Source: Leptospirillum ferrooxidans C2-3 (lineage in GTDB: Bacteria; Nitrospirota; Leptospirillia; Leptospirillales; Leptospirillaceae). Taken from it: 64,000 nt of DNA. This document shows positions 26,365 to 36,123 of the stretch, one piece after another; position 1 is the first letter of the stretch; every line of letters begins with the position of its first letter. The notes beneath the pieces were generated by a model, which searched no databases, was not told where the DNA came from, and saw nothing but the letters and a program-made list of their open reading frames with translations. A program made the translations under genes and the position numbers. Location: positions 2,015,486 through 2,079,485 of the forward strand of contig NC_017094.1 of NCBI RefSeq assembly GCF_000284315.1. The letters run 5' to 3'.

Positions 26365-27024
26365 ATGTCTAAAGAAATCACCCCCGGATGCCTGGCACTT
26401 GTACGCCACGGACAAAGCCAGTGGAACCTTGAAAACCGCTTCACCGGATGGGTGGATGTGGACATCACAAAACTTGGGGAAGAAGAGGCAAGAAGGGCTG
26501 GAAATCATTTAAAGGGAATCTCTTTTTCGAAAGCCTTTACCTCCGATCTGAAACGAGCACAGCGAACGCTTCAGATCATCATGGAAACCACCGGAAGCAC
26601 ACAATTGCCTGTCGTCAGGGATGAAGCGCTGAACGAACGCCACTATGGAGATCTCCAGGGGCTCGACAAGGATGAAACGGCAAAAAAATATGGGAAAGAA
26701 CAGGTCCATATCTGGAGACGAAGTTTTGACGTCCCTCCCCCTGGAGGAGAAAGCCTTAAAATGACTCTTGAACGCGTTCTTCCCTATGTCGACAGGGAAA
26801 TCCTCCCCTGCCTTTTAAAAGGGGAGAATATTCTTGTTGTCGCTCATGGAAACAGTCTCAGGTCAATCGTCATGGTCCTTGATCAACTCGATGAGAAGTC
26901 CATTCTGGAGTTGAACATTCCCACAGCCGTCCCGATCATCTACACATTCCGGCCGGTTCACCTCGATCAGCCCGTAACAGGACTGAAAGATCTGTCTGTA
27001 CTGGAGAAGATCACAAAAGAATGA
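26365..27024 (+). CDS. gpmA: 2,3-bisphosphoglycerate-dependent phosphoglycerate mutase
   Basis: A 219-residue histidine phosphatase fold enzyme interconverting 3- and 2-phosphoglycerate. The catalytic [10 protein letters not shown] motif (His about residue 14) is followed by [23 protein letters not shown] with the acid Glu, and VVAHGNSLR with the second His. The length is slightly short of the usual 230-250 but all motifs are present. An AGGAG site lies 8 nt upstream of the ATG. The stop overlaps the start of a tiny membrane-protein gene as ATGA at 27021-27024. Confidence 0.95.
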   Translation: MSKEITPGCLALVRHGQSQWNLENRFTGWVDVDITKLGEEEARRAGNHLKGISFSKAFTSDLKRAQRTLQIIMETTGSTQLPVVRDEALNERHYGDLQGLDKDETAKKYGKEQVHIWRRSFDVPPPGGESLKMTLERVLPYVDREILPCLLKGENILVVAHGNSLRSIVMVLDQLDEKSILELNIPTAVPIIYTFRPVHLDQPVTGLKDLSVLEKITKE

Positions 27025-27128
27025 GCGACAGCCATCATCGCATGAAGATCCTTGTTCTGATCATGAAGGCCATCATCGGTCTTTTGGCCTTCGGCTTTGT
27101 CCTAAAATACTCCATCTCTCAAGTATAG
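27021..27128 (+). CDS. Tiny single-pass membrane protein (35 aa)
   Basis: A 35-residue frame beginning [19 protein letters not shown] and ending YSISQV. One hydrophobic helix (about residues 9-29) makes it a plausible single-span membrane peptide. The ATG overlaps the gpmA stop by 4 nt, the usual signature of translational coupling, and a terminator follows 40 nt after its stop. Function unknown; too short to test by composition alone. Confidence 0.5.
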   Translation: MSDSHHRMKILVLIMKAIIGLLAFGFVLKYSISQV

Positions 27129-27167
27129 GGATACGACGGTTGCCCTCATCTGCCCTGCCCTACAAAA

Positions 27168-27206
27168 TAAAAAAGCCTGTCCAGAAAACTGGGCAGGCTT
27201 TTTTAT
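27168..27206. terminator. Bidirectional terminator
   Basis: AAAAGCCTGTCCAG pairs with CTGGGCAGGCTTTT (one mismatch), with A-runs on the left and T-runs on the right. It serves gpmA and its small neighbour from one side and the PuuD-like gene from the other. Confidence 0.85.
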
Positions 27207-27228
27207 TTTCATAAAATATTTCTTGTGA

Positions 27229-27726
27229 TCAATGGAACAAGGCAGCTCCATGGCTTGATGCACCCATGAAAAAAAGCATAGGGATTGAAAGCATTGTGTT
27301 GACCCTTGATGCCAGAAAAGCCTTTCTTGCCGCTTTGGCCTTCTCTTCCGGCTGGGCTGGAACGAGACCGATGACTCTCTTCTGATTGGGCCAGATAATG
27401 CCCCATACGTTCAACATCATGATGATGCCAAGCCAGGCACCCATGCCAATAACAGCCGCGCCCTTGTGGAGCATGAATGCATCAGCAAGCATTCCTCTTT
27501 GGCCAAGAATAGAAAGCCCAAAAAGAACGGTCAGAACGGATGCCCATCGGAAGAAAAACAGCGCCCGGGGAACCAGATGCTTGAAAGCCTCGGCCTTGGC
27601 CTCGGGAGAGATCGCCTTCAGAAATGGGACCTGAACGAAGTTGAAGTAATACAAAAGACCGATCCACATGATCCCTGCGAGGAAATGTCCCCATCGCATG
27701 ATCAGTTCCGTTGCCACATGATCCAT
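27229..27726 (-). CDS. PuuD-like four-helix membrane protein (urate hydroxylase N-terminal family)
   Basis: A 165-residue membrane protein with about four helices. The opening MRWGHFLAGIMWIGLLYYFNFVQ matches the membrane domain found in urate hydroxylase PuuD. Here the domain stands alone, without the C-terminal cytochrome c part. His residues near the starts of helices could bind haem. The product name 'urate hydroxylase' would be a transfer from the family; in an iron oxidiser a respiratory role is as likely. It is followed by a terminator and preceded by a tiny membrane-protein gene on the same strand. Confidence 0.75.
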   Translation of the reverse strand: MDHVATELIMRWGHFLAGIMWIGLLYYFNFVQVPFLKAISPEAKAEAFKHLVPRALFFFRWASVLTVLFGLSILGQRGMLADAFMLHKGAAVIGMGAWLGIIMMLNVWGIIWPNQKRVIGLVPAQPEEKAKAARKAFLASRVNTMLSIPMLFFMGASSHGAALFH

Positions 27727-27852
27727 AAAATCTCCTTCAAATTGATTCCTGAAATGGAATGTTTAGAAAGTACCGAGCCTGAGCCATTATTGTGTAATCG
27801 GGAGTCTTGGGATTGAACGTTCTCATGATCCAGGATGTCCATCGAAAAACAA

Positions 27853-27951
27853 TCAGGCGTTTACCAATGCCTTCACTACGAAAAAGAGCACTCCCGTCAG
27901 GGCAAACCCGGCCAGAACCGTTCCCCAAAGACTGTCCAGAGGATTTTTCAC
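27853..27951 (-). CDS. Tiny single-pass membrane protein (32 aa, GTG start)
   Basis: A GTG at 27951 preceded by AAAGGAG at a 6-nt spacing opens a 32-codon frame: MKNPLDSLWGTVLAGFALTG and a hydrophobic tail ending ALVNA. One membrane helix is predicted (about residues 8-28). An in-frame ATG at 27969 would add six residues. It sits upstream of, and on the same strand as, the PuuD-like membrane gene. The ribosome site and gene-like hydrophobic pattern support it; function unknown. Confidence 0.5.
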   Translation of the reverse strand: MKNPLDSLWGTVLAGFALTGVLFFVVKALVNA

Positions 27952-28432
27952 AATAACTCCTTTCCCCATTAGCTATTTTCAAAAACAGAAAACGCTCTCA
28001 AAATGTTTCAGGATGGCAGATGAGTCCTGCCCCCTATTAGATTCGGCGAATCCGATTCTTTCGGCATCCATTATACCTGATCAGATTCGATCTCCTCAAG
28101 CTCGAGTATTGCCAAGCATAAACCTTGCCAAAGAGCCCTCTCTGGTGCTAGGATGTACCTGTTGGGCCCATGTGCCCAGCGTTTTTACTTATGGTTTGTC
28201 GATTATTCAAGTCTTTTTGCGTGACCCTCCCAAATTGTTTTCAGCCTTTCGGCCGAAGATTCTACTCCCTAATTCATCAAACGTGGGGGTTGCCTGAGAG
28301 GGATGGAGTCAATCCCTCTCTGTATACCGTCCGACGGAGAGCATTCTGGACTTGAACGACTCGCCAGGAGGGGGTTTCCCCCAACCGGGTCAGGAGTTTT
28401 CTGCGCCCAAAATCTTAGGAGGTATTCGTATC
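27952..28432. other. Intergenic region and leader of the DEAD-box gene
   Basis: About 480 nt. It contains a stable hairpin GAGAGGGAT...ATCCCTCTC at 28298-28322 about 110 nt ahead of the helicase start, and the ribosome site AGGAGG at about 28419. No convincing gene is present. Confidence 0.45.
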
Positions 28433-29836
28433 ATGTTCCAAAATCAATCCGTTGAACCCACATTATCCCCTGTCAAAAACATTGAGGCAGACGAGCCTGT
28501 CGATCAAGTCACTTTCGCCGATCTTGGTCTGGCTCCAGAAATATTGAAAGCATTGAATGATATCGAGCATTTTGTTCCCACCCCGATTCAGGCAGCCACC
28601 ATTCCCCTGATCATCGAAGGACGGGACATACTCGGCATCGCCCGAACCGGAACAGGAAAAACCGGCGGGTTCCTCCTTCCTGCCCTTCACCGGATTTACC
28701 AGACCCGAACAGCAAAGCAAGGCTTCCGGGTTCTCATCCTTTCCCCAACAAGAGAGCTTGCGAACCAGACTTTCTCCGCTGCCATGTCCTATTCCAAATA
28801 TACCCGCTCCCGTCAGATCCTCCTCGTCGGTGGAACAGATCTCCGACGTCAGGAAATGTCTCTCAGAAAACCCTGGGACATCGCAGTCGTGACACCTGGT
28901 CGCCTCCTCGACCACCTTCGTCGGGGAAACATCAATCTTGCCCATATTTCCATGGTGATCATTGACGAAGCCGACCGTATGCTCGACATGGGCTTTTTCC
29001 CTGACATCCAGGCCATTGTCGCCGGCCTTCCACAGGATCGGCAGTCTCTTCTATTCTCGGCAACGCTTCCACCAAGGATCCAGGAACTCGCAAGATCCTT
29101 CCAGAGAGACGCTGCGATCATCCGCTTGAACTCAAGCGAACCGTCATCCCCCCAGATCGAACAGGAGATTGTCACAGTTTCCCACGGATCCCAAAAACTG
29201 GGCATCCTGAAAACAATCCTGGACTCGGTCAAGAATCACACAGGACAGACCATTGTCTTCACCAGAACCAAGCGCGGAGCGGAAGAGCTCTCCATCTCCC
29301 TGAGTGGGGAAGGCTACTCGACCGACGCCCTCCATGGGGACAAGTCGCAGCATGTCCGGAATCGGGTTCTCGCCAAGTTCAGAAAAGGTGACCTCAAGAT
29401 TCTGGTTGCAACGGATGTGGCAGCCCGTGGTCTCGACATCGAGGGCATTACCCACGTCATCAACTATGACCTCCCGCAAACCGCCGAAGATTATGTACAC
29501 AGAATCGGACGGACCGGCCGGGCAGGACGCACAGGAAAGGCCATTTCCTTCTACCATCCTGCCGACACCGACACGATGAGATCGATCGAACGCATGACGG
29601 GTGAACCCATTCCCAGACACCCCCTCTCCGTTCCCCATCCAACATCCTATCGCCCAAGAACAGGCTCTTCTTCCGGTTCGAGATCAGGATCAGGAAGGCC
29701 ATCTTATGGATCGGGCGGAGGTTCTGATCGCTCTTCCAGAAGCGGAAGCGGTGGACGTCGCACCACAGGAGGCGGGTACCGTTCTTCGGGCCCATCGTCC
29801 CACCAGTCTTCTTCTTTCAGCAGAAAAGACCCCTAA
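28433..29836 (+). CDS. DEAD-box RNA helicase, RhlE-like
   Basis: A 467-residue ATP-dependent RNA helicase. Motifs in order: Q motif (PTPIQAATIP), I (ARTGTGKT), Ia (PTRELA), Ib (TPGR), II (DEAD), III (SAT), then in the second domain ATDVAARGLDI and HRIGRTGRAG. A Gly/Ser/Arg-rich tail (about residues 400-467) is typical of RhlE-type proteins and likely binds RNA. AGGAGG ahead of the ATG at 28433 sets the start; the frame is open back to 28352 without a site. The next gene begins 2 nt after its stop. Confidence 0.95.
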   Translation: MFQNQSVEPTLSPVKNIEADEPVDQVTFADLGLAPEILKALNDIEHFVPTPIQAATIPLIIEGRDILGIARTGTGKTGGFLLPALHRIYQTRTAKQGFRVLILSPTRELANQTFSAAMSYSKYTRSRQILLVGGTDLRRQEMSLRKPWDIAVVTPGRLLDHLRRGNINLAHISMVIIDEADRMLDMGFFPDIQAIVAGLPQDRQSLLFSATLPPRIQELARSFQRDAAIIRLNSSEPSSPQIEQEIVTVSHGSQKLGILKTILDSVKNHTGQTIVFTRTKRGAEELSISLSGEGYSTDALHGDKSQHVRNRVLAKFRKGDLKILVATDVAARGLDIEGITHVINYDLPQTAEDYVHRIGRTGRAGRTGKAISFYHPADTDTMRSIERMTGEPIPRHPLSVPHPTSYRPRTGSSSGSRSGSGRPSYGSGGGSDRSSRSGSGGRRTTGGGYRSSGPSSHQSSSFSRKDP

Positions 29837-29838
29837 AG

Positions 29839-30579
29839 ATGGGGCCAAATCTGCCAATTGTCGGCATCACGGCAGACTATGAGCCTCAACACAATGAAAA
29901 CCATCCCCGGCATTTCCTTAAAGCCCCGTATGTCAGCACCTTACGGGAAGCCGGGGCACTGGTTGTCATACTACCCTTCCAGTTTTCAGATAAAGACTTC
30001 TCAGAAGACATTGCGCAGTGGGACTTTCTCGACGGAATCCTGATTTCGGGATCCGGTCCGGACATTCCCCCCTCTTTTTATGGAAAAAACAAGGAAATCG
30101 AGAACAATGACTGGATGGTTGACGAGCGATTTCTCTTCGAAAAGGCTCTGATTAAAAAATCAGAGGACGATGCCACTCCCTGTCTGGGGATCTGTAGCGG
30201 ACTTCAGGTGTTGAACGTATCCAGGGGAGGATCACTCCTTCAGGATATTCCTTCCTCAAAAACATCCTTTCTCGACCACAAGTCCCCACATAACATTCAA
30301 GTCCAAGCCACTCCCTCTATTGACTGGCTTCCAAATGGAACCTATCAGGTCAACAGCTTCCACCATCAAGGGGTTGATCAGATTGGATCCGGACTTTCTG
30401 TCTTTGCAAAAACATCCGATGGAATGGTCGAAGGCGTCTTTGACCCTACTCATCCTTTTCTCGTCGCCGTCCAATGGCATCCCGAAAGACTGCTTTCAGG
30501 CGATAACCTTTCAAAAATGATCATCAGGCAATTCGTTCTGAGCTGTGCTGCCCGGAAGGCCGAAAAAAACAAACGATAA
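29839..30579 (+). CDS. Class-I glutamine amidotransferase, peptidase C26 (gamma-glutamyl hydrolase type)
   Basis: A 246-residue enzyme of the PuuD/peptidase C26 type, which hydrolyses gamma-glutamyl amide bonds. Seen are the start VGITADYE, the oxyanion strand ISGSGPDIPPSFYG, the nucleophile elbow LGICSGLQVLN (Cys about residue 117) and VQWHPERL with the catalytic His and Glu. The length is normal. It starts 2 nt after the helicase stop, so it is probably co-transcribed. The substrate cannot be assigned. Confidence 0.85.
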   Translation: MGPNLPIVGITADYEPQHNENHPRHFLKAPYVSTLREAGALVVILPFQFSDKDFSEDIAQWDFLDGILISGSGPDIPPSFYGKNKEIENNDWMVDERFLFEKALIKKSEDDATPCLGICSGLQVLNVSRGGSLLQDIPSSKTSFLDHKSPHNIQVQATPSIDWLPNGTYQVNSFHHQGVDQIGSGLSVFAKTSDGMVEGVFDPTHPFLVAVQWHPERLLSGDNLSKMIIRQFVLSCAARKAEKNKR

Positions 30580-30593
30580 ATCGGCCCTGATTT

Positions 30594-31421
30594 TCAGCCT
30601 CTCTCTCCGTGTTCGGCAAGCTTTTCGAAAACCGGATCCACCAAAGTCACATTCCCCATCGGACGTTTCAAAAGATTTTGACCAATTCGCAAAAACCTCT
30701 CGACTCCGTCTGTAACAAAGAACCTCGTTGTGGGAAGCGCTTCCGGATGATTCTTCACAAGGTTACGACTCAGGATTTCACGGGCAAGTTCGTAACCCGG
30801 ATCGACAAATCTCACATCCGGCAAAATCTTCTGGAAAACAGGAAGAAGGGGCGGATAGTGTGTACATCCGAGAATGATCGTATCGACCGATTTCCACTTC
30901 GTCAGATAAGGGGACAGATACTCCATTGAAACAGCCTCTGCGACTGGACCGGAGATCCAGCCTTCCTCAACAAGTGGTGCAAACAGAGGACAGGGCTGCG
31001 CAAAAACCCCAATCGCCGGATTCATTCTGGAAAACAGACGGGGATAGGCATTCGAACTAATCGTTCCTTCGGTTGCGAGAACACCAATCGATCCCGAGCG
31101 GGTCAATCCCGCCGCGGCCCTCGCACCTGCCTCAAGAACCCCCAGAGTCGGAATGGGGTTGACCTCTTCGGAAAACTCATCAAAAGCCTGGCTCGATACG
31201 GTAAAGCAAGCGGCAATAATCAGATCAGGGTTCATCTCCGCAAGAAACCGGGCATCTTCCCGTGCAAAGCGAACAATGGTCTCTCTCGATTTGGTCCCAT
31301 AGGGAAAACGGGCCGTATCCCCCAAATAGGTCACGGAGGTTCCCGGAAACAGTTCAAGAAAGTGTTTCAGGACGGAAAGCCCACCCATTCCGGAATCAAA
31401 AAAAGCAACTCCTCCGCTCAC
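30594..31421 (-). CDS. murI: Glutamate racemase
   Basis: A 275-residue enzyme making D-glutamate for peptidoglycan. The N-terminal FFDSGMGGLSVLKH, YLGDTARFPYG and second-cysteine GCTHYPPL motifs are present. The first catalytic segment reads ACFTVSS in place of the family ACNTAS: the cysteine (about residue 72) is kept but the neighbouring Asn, which normally contacts substrate, is Phe. Activity may be altered. The start overlaps the nagZ stop (31421/31418). It is the last gene of the rph-rdgB-nagZ-murI run. An alternative call is another Asp/Glu racemase family member. Confidence 0.85.
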   Translation of the reverse strand: MSGGVAFFDSGMGGLSVLKHFLELFPGTSVTYLGDTARFPYGTKSRETIVRFAREDARFLAEMNPDLIIAACFTVSSQAFDEFSEEVNPIPTLGVLEAGARAAAGLTRSGSIGVLATEGTISSNAYPRLFSRMNPAIGVFAQPCPLFAPLVEEGWISGPVAEAVSMEYLSPYLTKWKSVDTIILGCTHYPPLLPVFQKILPDVRFVDPGYELAREILSRNLVKNHPEALPTTRFFVTDGVERFLRIGQNLLKRPMGNVTLVDPVFEKLAEHGERG

Positions 31422-32455
31422 GATGACCAGCTTTTGGAGGATTCTCTCATCGAAAGCACTCTCCTTAACCGGGTGACAGCCTCGGTTTTGCGTTTTTCAA
31501 ACCAGACCGGCTTTCCTTTTGACAGAAGATGGAGCTGCTCCATCATCTGTCTTGCAAGATCTTCACTCTTCATGGCCAAAAGTCCGTCGCAGCTTGCCAG
31601 AAGGGAGCGCTCCACAGAAACGGTCAAAGGGAAGTGATCCCGGAGACCTGCCATTTTGAAATCGTCACTCAATAAAAGCCCGTCGAATCCAAGACGCTTT
31701 CTGAGGAGTGTTTCCGAAATTTTGACAGACAAGGTCGCAGGCCACTCCTGATCGATCTCCGGATACATGACATGAGCGGTCATCAACGCCGGGATTCCCC
31801 AGGAAACGGCACGTCTGAAAGGATGAATCTCCCTATGCAACAGGACATCCATTGGATCAGGGACAGTCGGCAATGCAAAGTGGGAATCAAGATGAGTGTC
31901 CCCGTGGCCTGGAAAATGTTTTCCGCAAGGGACGACTCCTCCCAGGGAAAGCCCCTGAGAAAAGGTCATGGCATAACGAAATGCCAATTCCGGGTCGGAG
32001 GAAAAGGATCGATCCCCGATAACGGGATTGTCCGGATTGGAATCAACATCCAGGACAGGAGCAAAATCCATATCGATATCAAGAGAGGAAAGAGCCCTGC
32101 CCAACTCATACCCAGCCGTAAAAATCTCCGGGATTCCCCCTGCCCGGGAAAGTTCTCTCATGGGTGGAAGTTTTGGCACTCCATCCTGAAGTCGAGCAAC
32201 TCTTCCGCCCTCCTGGTCGATCGCCAGGATCACCGGAACCGGTGCCAGCACCCCTCTGATTTCCCGGATCAGATCTCTCAGTCTCCCCAGGGAATCTGGA
32301 GAAGATGGAGGTCCGATATTCTCCGAAAAGAGGACCACTCCGGCAGGTCTCATCTCCTCCAGGAAAATTCGATCGGAGCCACTGAGATCCATACCTGGAA
32401 GACTCACCCAGAGAAAAACTCCAGGACCATCCACAAATGATCCTGCAGACTTCAA
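31418..32455 (-). CDS. nagZ: Beta-N-acetylhexosaminidase (GH3)
   Basis: A 345-residue cytosolic glycosidase that removes GlcNAc from recycled muropeptides. The GH3 signatures are present: AIDQEGGRVARL (about residue 80), KHFPGHGDTHLDSH (about 180; the catalytic His/Asp loop) and LLLSDDFKM with the nucleophile Asp (about 260). It has no signal peptide. It overlaps rdgB by 4 nt on one side and murI on the other, so the order rdgB-nagZ-murI is translationally coupled and joins nucleotide cleaning to wall recycling. Confidence 0.9.
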   Translation of the reverse strand: MKSAGSFVDGPGVFLWVSLPGMDLSGSDRIFLEEMRPAGVVLFSENIGPPSSPDSLGRLRDLIREIRGVLAPVPVILAIDQEGGRVARLQDGVPKLPPMRELSRAGGIPEIFTAGYELGRALSSLDIDMDFAPVLDVDSNPDNPVIGDRSFSSDPELAFRYAMTFSQGLSLGGVVPCGKHFPGHGDTHLDSHFALPTVPDPMDVLLHREIHPFRRAVSWGIPALMTAHVMYPEIDQEWPATLSVKISETLLRKRLGFDGLLLSDDFKMAGLRDHFPLTVSVERSLLASCDGLLAMKSEDLARQMMEQLHLLSKGKPVWFEKRKTEAVTRLRRVLSMRESSKSWSS

Positions 32456-33057
32456 GAAACACCCCCCAAAAGGGCATTGAGCTTGGGAATGATGGACCTG
32501 ACAGCCCTTGCCCTGTGAGAAATCTCATTTTTGATCGAAGCAGGAAGGATTCCGAAGGTCACCTGATATTGATCCGGAATAAAGAGAGGATCGTATCCAA
32601 AACCACCCTCTCCCAACAGCCCCTTCGTCAATCGGCCTTCGATCACGCCTTCTGATTTTGCCAGAATCTTTCCGCTTTTTCCTTCGACAAGAACAAGGAC
32701 CGCCCGGAAACGGGCCGATCTGTTCTCGACCCCCTTAAGCTCCTTCAGGAGGGCATGGCAGTTTTCAAGAGAAGTGGCTTGTGGACCGGAGAAACGGGCG
32801 GATATGATTCCTGGAAGTCCTCCGAGTGCATCAACCTCAAGACCGGAGTCATCTCCCAGTATCCACCCTTCCACAAAGGGGGCAAGAGCTCGAGCCTTGA
32901 TCAGGGCATTTTCAAGATAGGAGTTCCCATTCTCAGGAGGAAATTCCGTATCGGCCGGAGCGGGGACAAGTGTCCACTCCGGACCGAAGAGAGTCTCAAG
33001 CTCCGAAAGCTTATGGGAATTGCCTGTGGCAACGGTAATAACAGGACGAGTTGACAT
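32452..33057 (-). CDS. rdgB: XTP/dITP diphosphatase (non-canonical purine NTP pyrophosphatase)
   Basis: A 201-residue Ham1/RdgB enzyme that clears ITP and XTP from the nucleotide pool. Landmarks are VATGNSHKLSEL at the start, the acidic SYLENALIKA, GDDSGLEVDALGGLPG, and the C-terminal ISHRARAV. Length and order are normal. The ATG overlaps the last base of the rph stop (33057), the conserved rph-rdgB arrangement seen in many bacteria. Confidence 0.95.
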   Translation of the reverse strand: MSTRPVITVATGNSHKLSELETLFGPEWTLVPAPADTEFPPENGNSYLENALIKARALAPFVEGWILGDDSGLEVDALGGLPGIISARFSGPQATSLENCHALLKELKGVENRSARFRAVLVLVEGKSGKILAKSEGVIEGRLTKGLLGEGGFGYDPLFIPDQYQVTFGILPASIKNEISHRARAVRSIIPKLNALLGGVS

Positions 33058-33821
33058 TACGCATTCCGTGAATCATTGGACAGTGGTTCCGGGAACATGA
33101 AAATTTCTTTCTGGGCCTTGATGATTTGGGTAATACCCGACTCACCCAGAGACAAAAGACTGTCCAGCTCTTTTTTGGAAAAGGGCTTTTCCTCTGCCGT
33201 CCCCTGGATTTCCACAAATGCTCCCTTGCCTGTCATGACGATATTCATATCCGTCTCGGCTCCGCTGTCCTCGACGTAACAGAGGTCGAGGCGGGGATCG
33301 CCTTCCACAACGCCCACAGAAACAGCGCCCAGATAATCGGCGACTGGCCACTGGGTAATCAGTCCTGCCTTCATCAGCTGGGAGAACGCAAGGCACATTG
33401 CAACAAAACCACCGTTGATCGACGCCGTCCGTGTCCCGCCATCGGCCTGGAGAACATCACAGTCCACAGTCAGCGTCCGCTGGCCTATACGAGAGGGAAT
33501 GACCACAGAGCGCAGGCTTCTTCCGACAAGGCGCTGGATTTCCTGGGTTCGTCCCGTTTGTTTGCCTTTTGCCGCCTCCCTGGAATTTCTTTCATGGGTT
33601 GCCCGTGGAAGCATGCCATATTCGGCGGTGACCCAACCTTTTCCCTGATCCTTTAAAAATGGCGGAACACGCTCCTCAACACTGACAGTGCAAAGGACAC
33701 GTGTCTGCCCCATTTCCACAAGAACGGATCCCTCTGCGTAAAGGTTGACGCCTGGAGTCATTTTTAACAGTCTCAATTCATCATTTCTGCGTCCGTCAGG
33801 ACGTGGCATCGACATGGGCAT
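33057..33821 (-). CDS. rph: Ribonuclease PH
   Basis: A 254-residue phosphorolytic exoribonuclease that trims tRNA 3' ends. It has the family's RPDGR start, [17 protein letters not shown], and the phosphate-binding and catalytic [16 protein letters not shown] (about residues 115-130) and [15 protein letters not shown] segments. The extra C-terminal tail is short. It is the first gene of the minus-strand run rph-rdgB-nagZ-murI and is divergent from the ABC-F gene; the promoter should lie in 33822-34137. Confidence 0.95.
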   Translation of the reverse strand: MPMSMPRPDGRRNDELRLLKMTPGVNLYAEGSVLVEMGQTRVLCTVSVEERVPPFLKDQGKGWVTAEYGMLPRATHERNSREAAKGKQTGRTQEIQRLVGRSLRSVVIPSRIGQRTLTVDCDVLQADGGTRTASINGGFVAMCLAFSQLMKAGLITQWPVADYLGAVSVGVVEGDPRLDLCYVEDSGAETDMNIVMTGKGAFVEIQGTAEEKPFSKKELDSLLSLGESGITQIIKAQKEIFMFPEPLSNDSRNA

Positions 33822-34137
33822 TCCCCTGCTTCGTAAGATTGTGACCTATGGATTCTATCCGGCTGGATCGAGAACCTCCGCGAACCACCATCCTACACTC
33901 GAGACGGAAGCATTGCCAAGGGAGAGATCACGGAAGGTTTCAGGGACAGGAAAGCTCTGTTATTGCCGGACAAGCCCTTTTTGGCATATAATATTGAAGT
34001 GAAATCCATGGGAGCTATTCTTGACTTCGCCGGCCACCAAAAAAGCACGGCAGAAAATCTGGTGTTTGCCTTTTTCGTGAATTCCTGGCTCCTCTCCGAT
34101 CCCCTCAAATAGACCTACAAGGACTCCAGAAAAACTC
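33822..34137. other. Divergent intergenic region rph / ABC-F
   Basis: 316 nt that should hold both promoters. Short open frames on each strand lack ribosome sites. No terminator-like hairpin or other element was recognised. Confidence 0.4.
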
Positions 34138-36102
34138 ATGATCAGTCTTGTCAATCTTTCAAAACACTATCCGACGCGCACCCTCTTCGACAACCTCTCC
34201 CTCAAGATCAGCCTCCGGGAACGTATGGCCATCGTAGGCCCCAACGGAGCCGGAAAGTCCTCCCTTCTCAAGATGATTGCAGGGCAGCTCGAACCTGACT
34301 CGGGTCAGGTGATTCTCCCTGTCTCCGCAAGGATTGGCTATCTACCCCAGGATCTTGAAATCGTATCGGACCGGACAGCGGTCGGAGAAGTGGTGGGTGG
34401 AGATGCGACCCTCATGGAAGTCGAAGATGAGATGAAGCGTATTGAAACCAGATTGTCTGACCAGGATTTCCAGAATGATCCGGGGTACGAAAAAATGCTG
34501 GTCCGTTACGGAGATCTGCAAACCCGATTCGGAGCCCTGGGAGGATTCGAGCAGGAAGCCCGCGCCAGAAAGATCCTCAACGGCCTGAATTTCTCCAGCC
34601 GTCAGATGGATATGCGGGTCGAGGAACTTTCCGGCGGATGGCGCATGCGGGTTGCATTGGCCAAAACCCTTATCACCGATCCGGACATTCTCCTTCTGGA
34701 CGAACCCACAAACCATCTCGACATTCCCTCTATCGAATGGCTTGAAGGTTTTCTCAACGAGTTCTCAGGATCTGTCCTCCTGATTTCGCATGACAGGACC
34801 TTCATGAATAATGTCATCAATGGAGTCATCGAACTCTCGAGCGGAAGGGCGACCGTTTATTCTGGCCACTATGACCATTATCTTGAAGAAAAGGCATCCC
34901 GGCAGGAAGCACTGGAAACCGCCTATGAACGGCAACAGGGAGAAATTGCCCGAATCGAATCCTTTGTCGAGCGATTCCGGGCAAAGGCATCCAAAGCCAC
35001 ACAGGCCCAGTCACGGCTCAAGGCTCTTGAAAAAATGGAGAGGATCGAACTTGATTCCCAGGAAAAAACAGTCAAGTTCAAGTTTCCACAGCCCCAGCGC
35101 TCGGGAAATATTGTGGTCTCCCTCAAAGGGGTGACCAAGGGATTCGAGGGACGAACCATCATCCCCTCACTCGATCTTGTCATTCACCGAAGCGTCAAGG
35201 TTGCTCTCGTGGGCCCGAATGGTGCCGGCAAATCAACCCTTCTCCGGATGCTCGCGGGAGTGATGCACCCGGACCAGGGATCGATCATCCCGGGCGCCAA
35301 TGTCACCATCACCTACTTTGCCCAGCATCAGCTTGAGACTCTCGACCCCCACCATACGGTGCTTGAGTCCATGGAATCCCAGGCTCCTGACTCCGAAACA
35401 CAGACCAAGATCCGTAGCCTTCTTGGAGCATTTTTGTTCCGCAAGGATGAAGTGACCAAAAAAGTCGGAGTCCTTTCGGGCGGAGAGAAAAGCCGTCTGG
35501 CCCTTGCAAGGATGCTCCTCGTCCCCGCAAATTTCATTCTTCTCGACGAGCCGACGAACCACTTGGACATCGCCTCACGAGAATGTCTTGAATTCGCACT
35601 CCAGTCCTACGGCGGAACACTCATCTTCATTACCCATGACAGACACCTTATCGAAACGGTCGCAACGGATATCATCGAGGTATTGCCCGGCAAGGTCACT
35701 CCACTGTGGAACACCCCCTATGAAGCTTATGTTGCCAAAAGGCGTGCAGAATCCGGCGGGCAACCGATGGCCCCCACACTGACAAGAGAATCGGACCCAA
35801 TCGGTAAGAACCCAAACGCAAAAATCAGCCAGGGACAAAAAGCACCTTCAACAACCGGTTCGACAGATCACGAACGGGACCTCCTCAAGATCAGACTCTC
35901 CCGCATCGAACAGGAAATGGAGTCCATTACTCAGAAAATCACCGCTTTTGAGGAAGAAATCGCATCCCGTGTTTCCGGGCAAATGGATTACAAGGCCAAA
36001 AGCGATATCAAAAAGATCGAGGTCAAGATCAATGAGTCCCGAAAATCACTCGACGCACTGACACTGGAATGGGACAAACTCGCCGAATTGATCTCGCAAT
36101 GA
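34138..36102 (+). CDS. ABC-F family ATPase
   Basis: A 654-residue cytosolic protein with two ABC cassettes and no membrane segments. First cassette: Walker [10 protein letters not shown] (about residue 36), signature LSGGW, Walker [13 protein letters not shown] charged linker follows (about 245-300). Second cassette: Walker [10 protein letters not shown] (about 362), [19 protein letters not shown]. The C-terminal 90 residues form a coiled coil, as in Uup- or YheS-like members. ABC-F proteins act on ribosomes or stalled replication intermediates; the subfamily cannot be fixed here. A DHH phosphoesterase gene follows 21 nt later. Confidence 0.9.
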   Translation: MISLVNLSKHYPTRTLFDNLSLKISLRERMAIVGPNGAGKSSLLKMIAGQLEPDSGQVILPVSARIGYLPQDLEIVSDRTAVGEVVGGDATLMEVEDEMKRIETRLSDQDFQNDPGYEKMLVRYGDLQTRFGALGGFEQEARARKILNGLNFSSRQMDMRVEELSGGWRMRVALAKTLITDPDILLLDEPTNHLDIPSIEWLEGFLNEFSGSVLLISHDRTFMNNVINGVIELSSGRATVYSGHYDHYLEEKASRQEALETAYERQQGEIARIESFVERFRAKASKATQAQSRLKALEKMERIELDSQEKTVKFKFPQPQRSGNIVVSLKGVTKGFEGRTIIPSLDLVIHRSVKVALVGPNGAGKSTLLRMLAGVMHPDQGSIIPGANVTITYFAQHQLETLDPHHTVLESMESQAPDSETQTKIRSLLGAFLFRKDEVTKKVGVLSGGEKSRLALARMLLVPANFILLDEPTNHLDIASRECLEFALQSYGGTLIFITHDRHLIETVATDIIEVLPGKVTPLWNTPYEAYVAKRRAESGGQPMAPTLTRESDPIGKNPNAKISQGQKAPSTTGSTDHERDLLKIRLSRIEQEMESITQKITAFEEEIASRVSGQMDYKAKSDIKKIEVKINESRKSLDALTLEWDKLAELISQ

Positions 36103-36123
36103 CCCATCATATGGAGAATTGAC

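Noticed and set aside
27229-27726. Naming the PuuD-like gene as a true urate hydroxylase
   Set aside because: Only the membrane domain is present and no purine-degradation genes are nearby, so only the family level is claimed.
28013-28355. Short plus-strand frames before the DEAD-box gene
   Set aside because: They overlap a stable hairpin and have no ribosome site; the region is better read as a leader.
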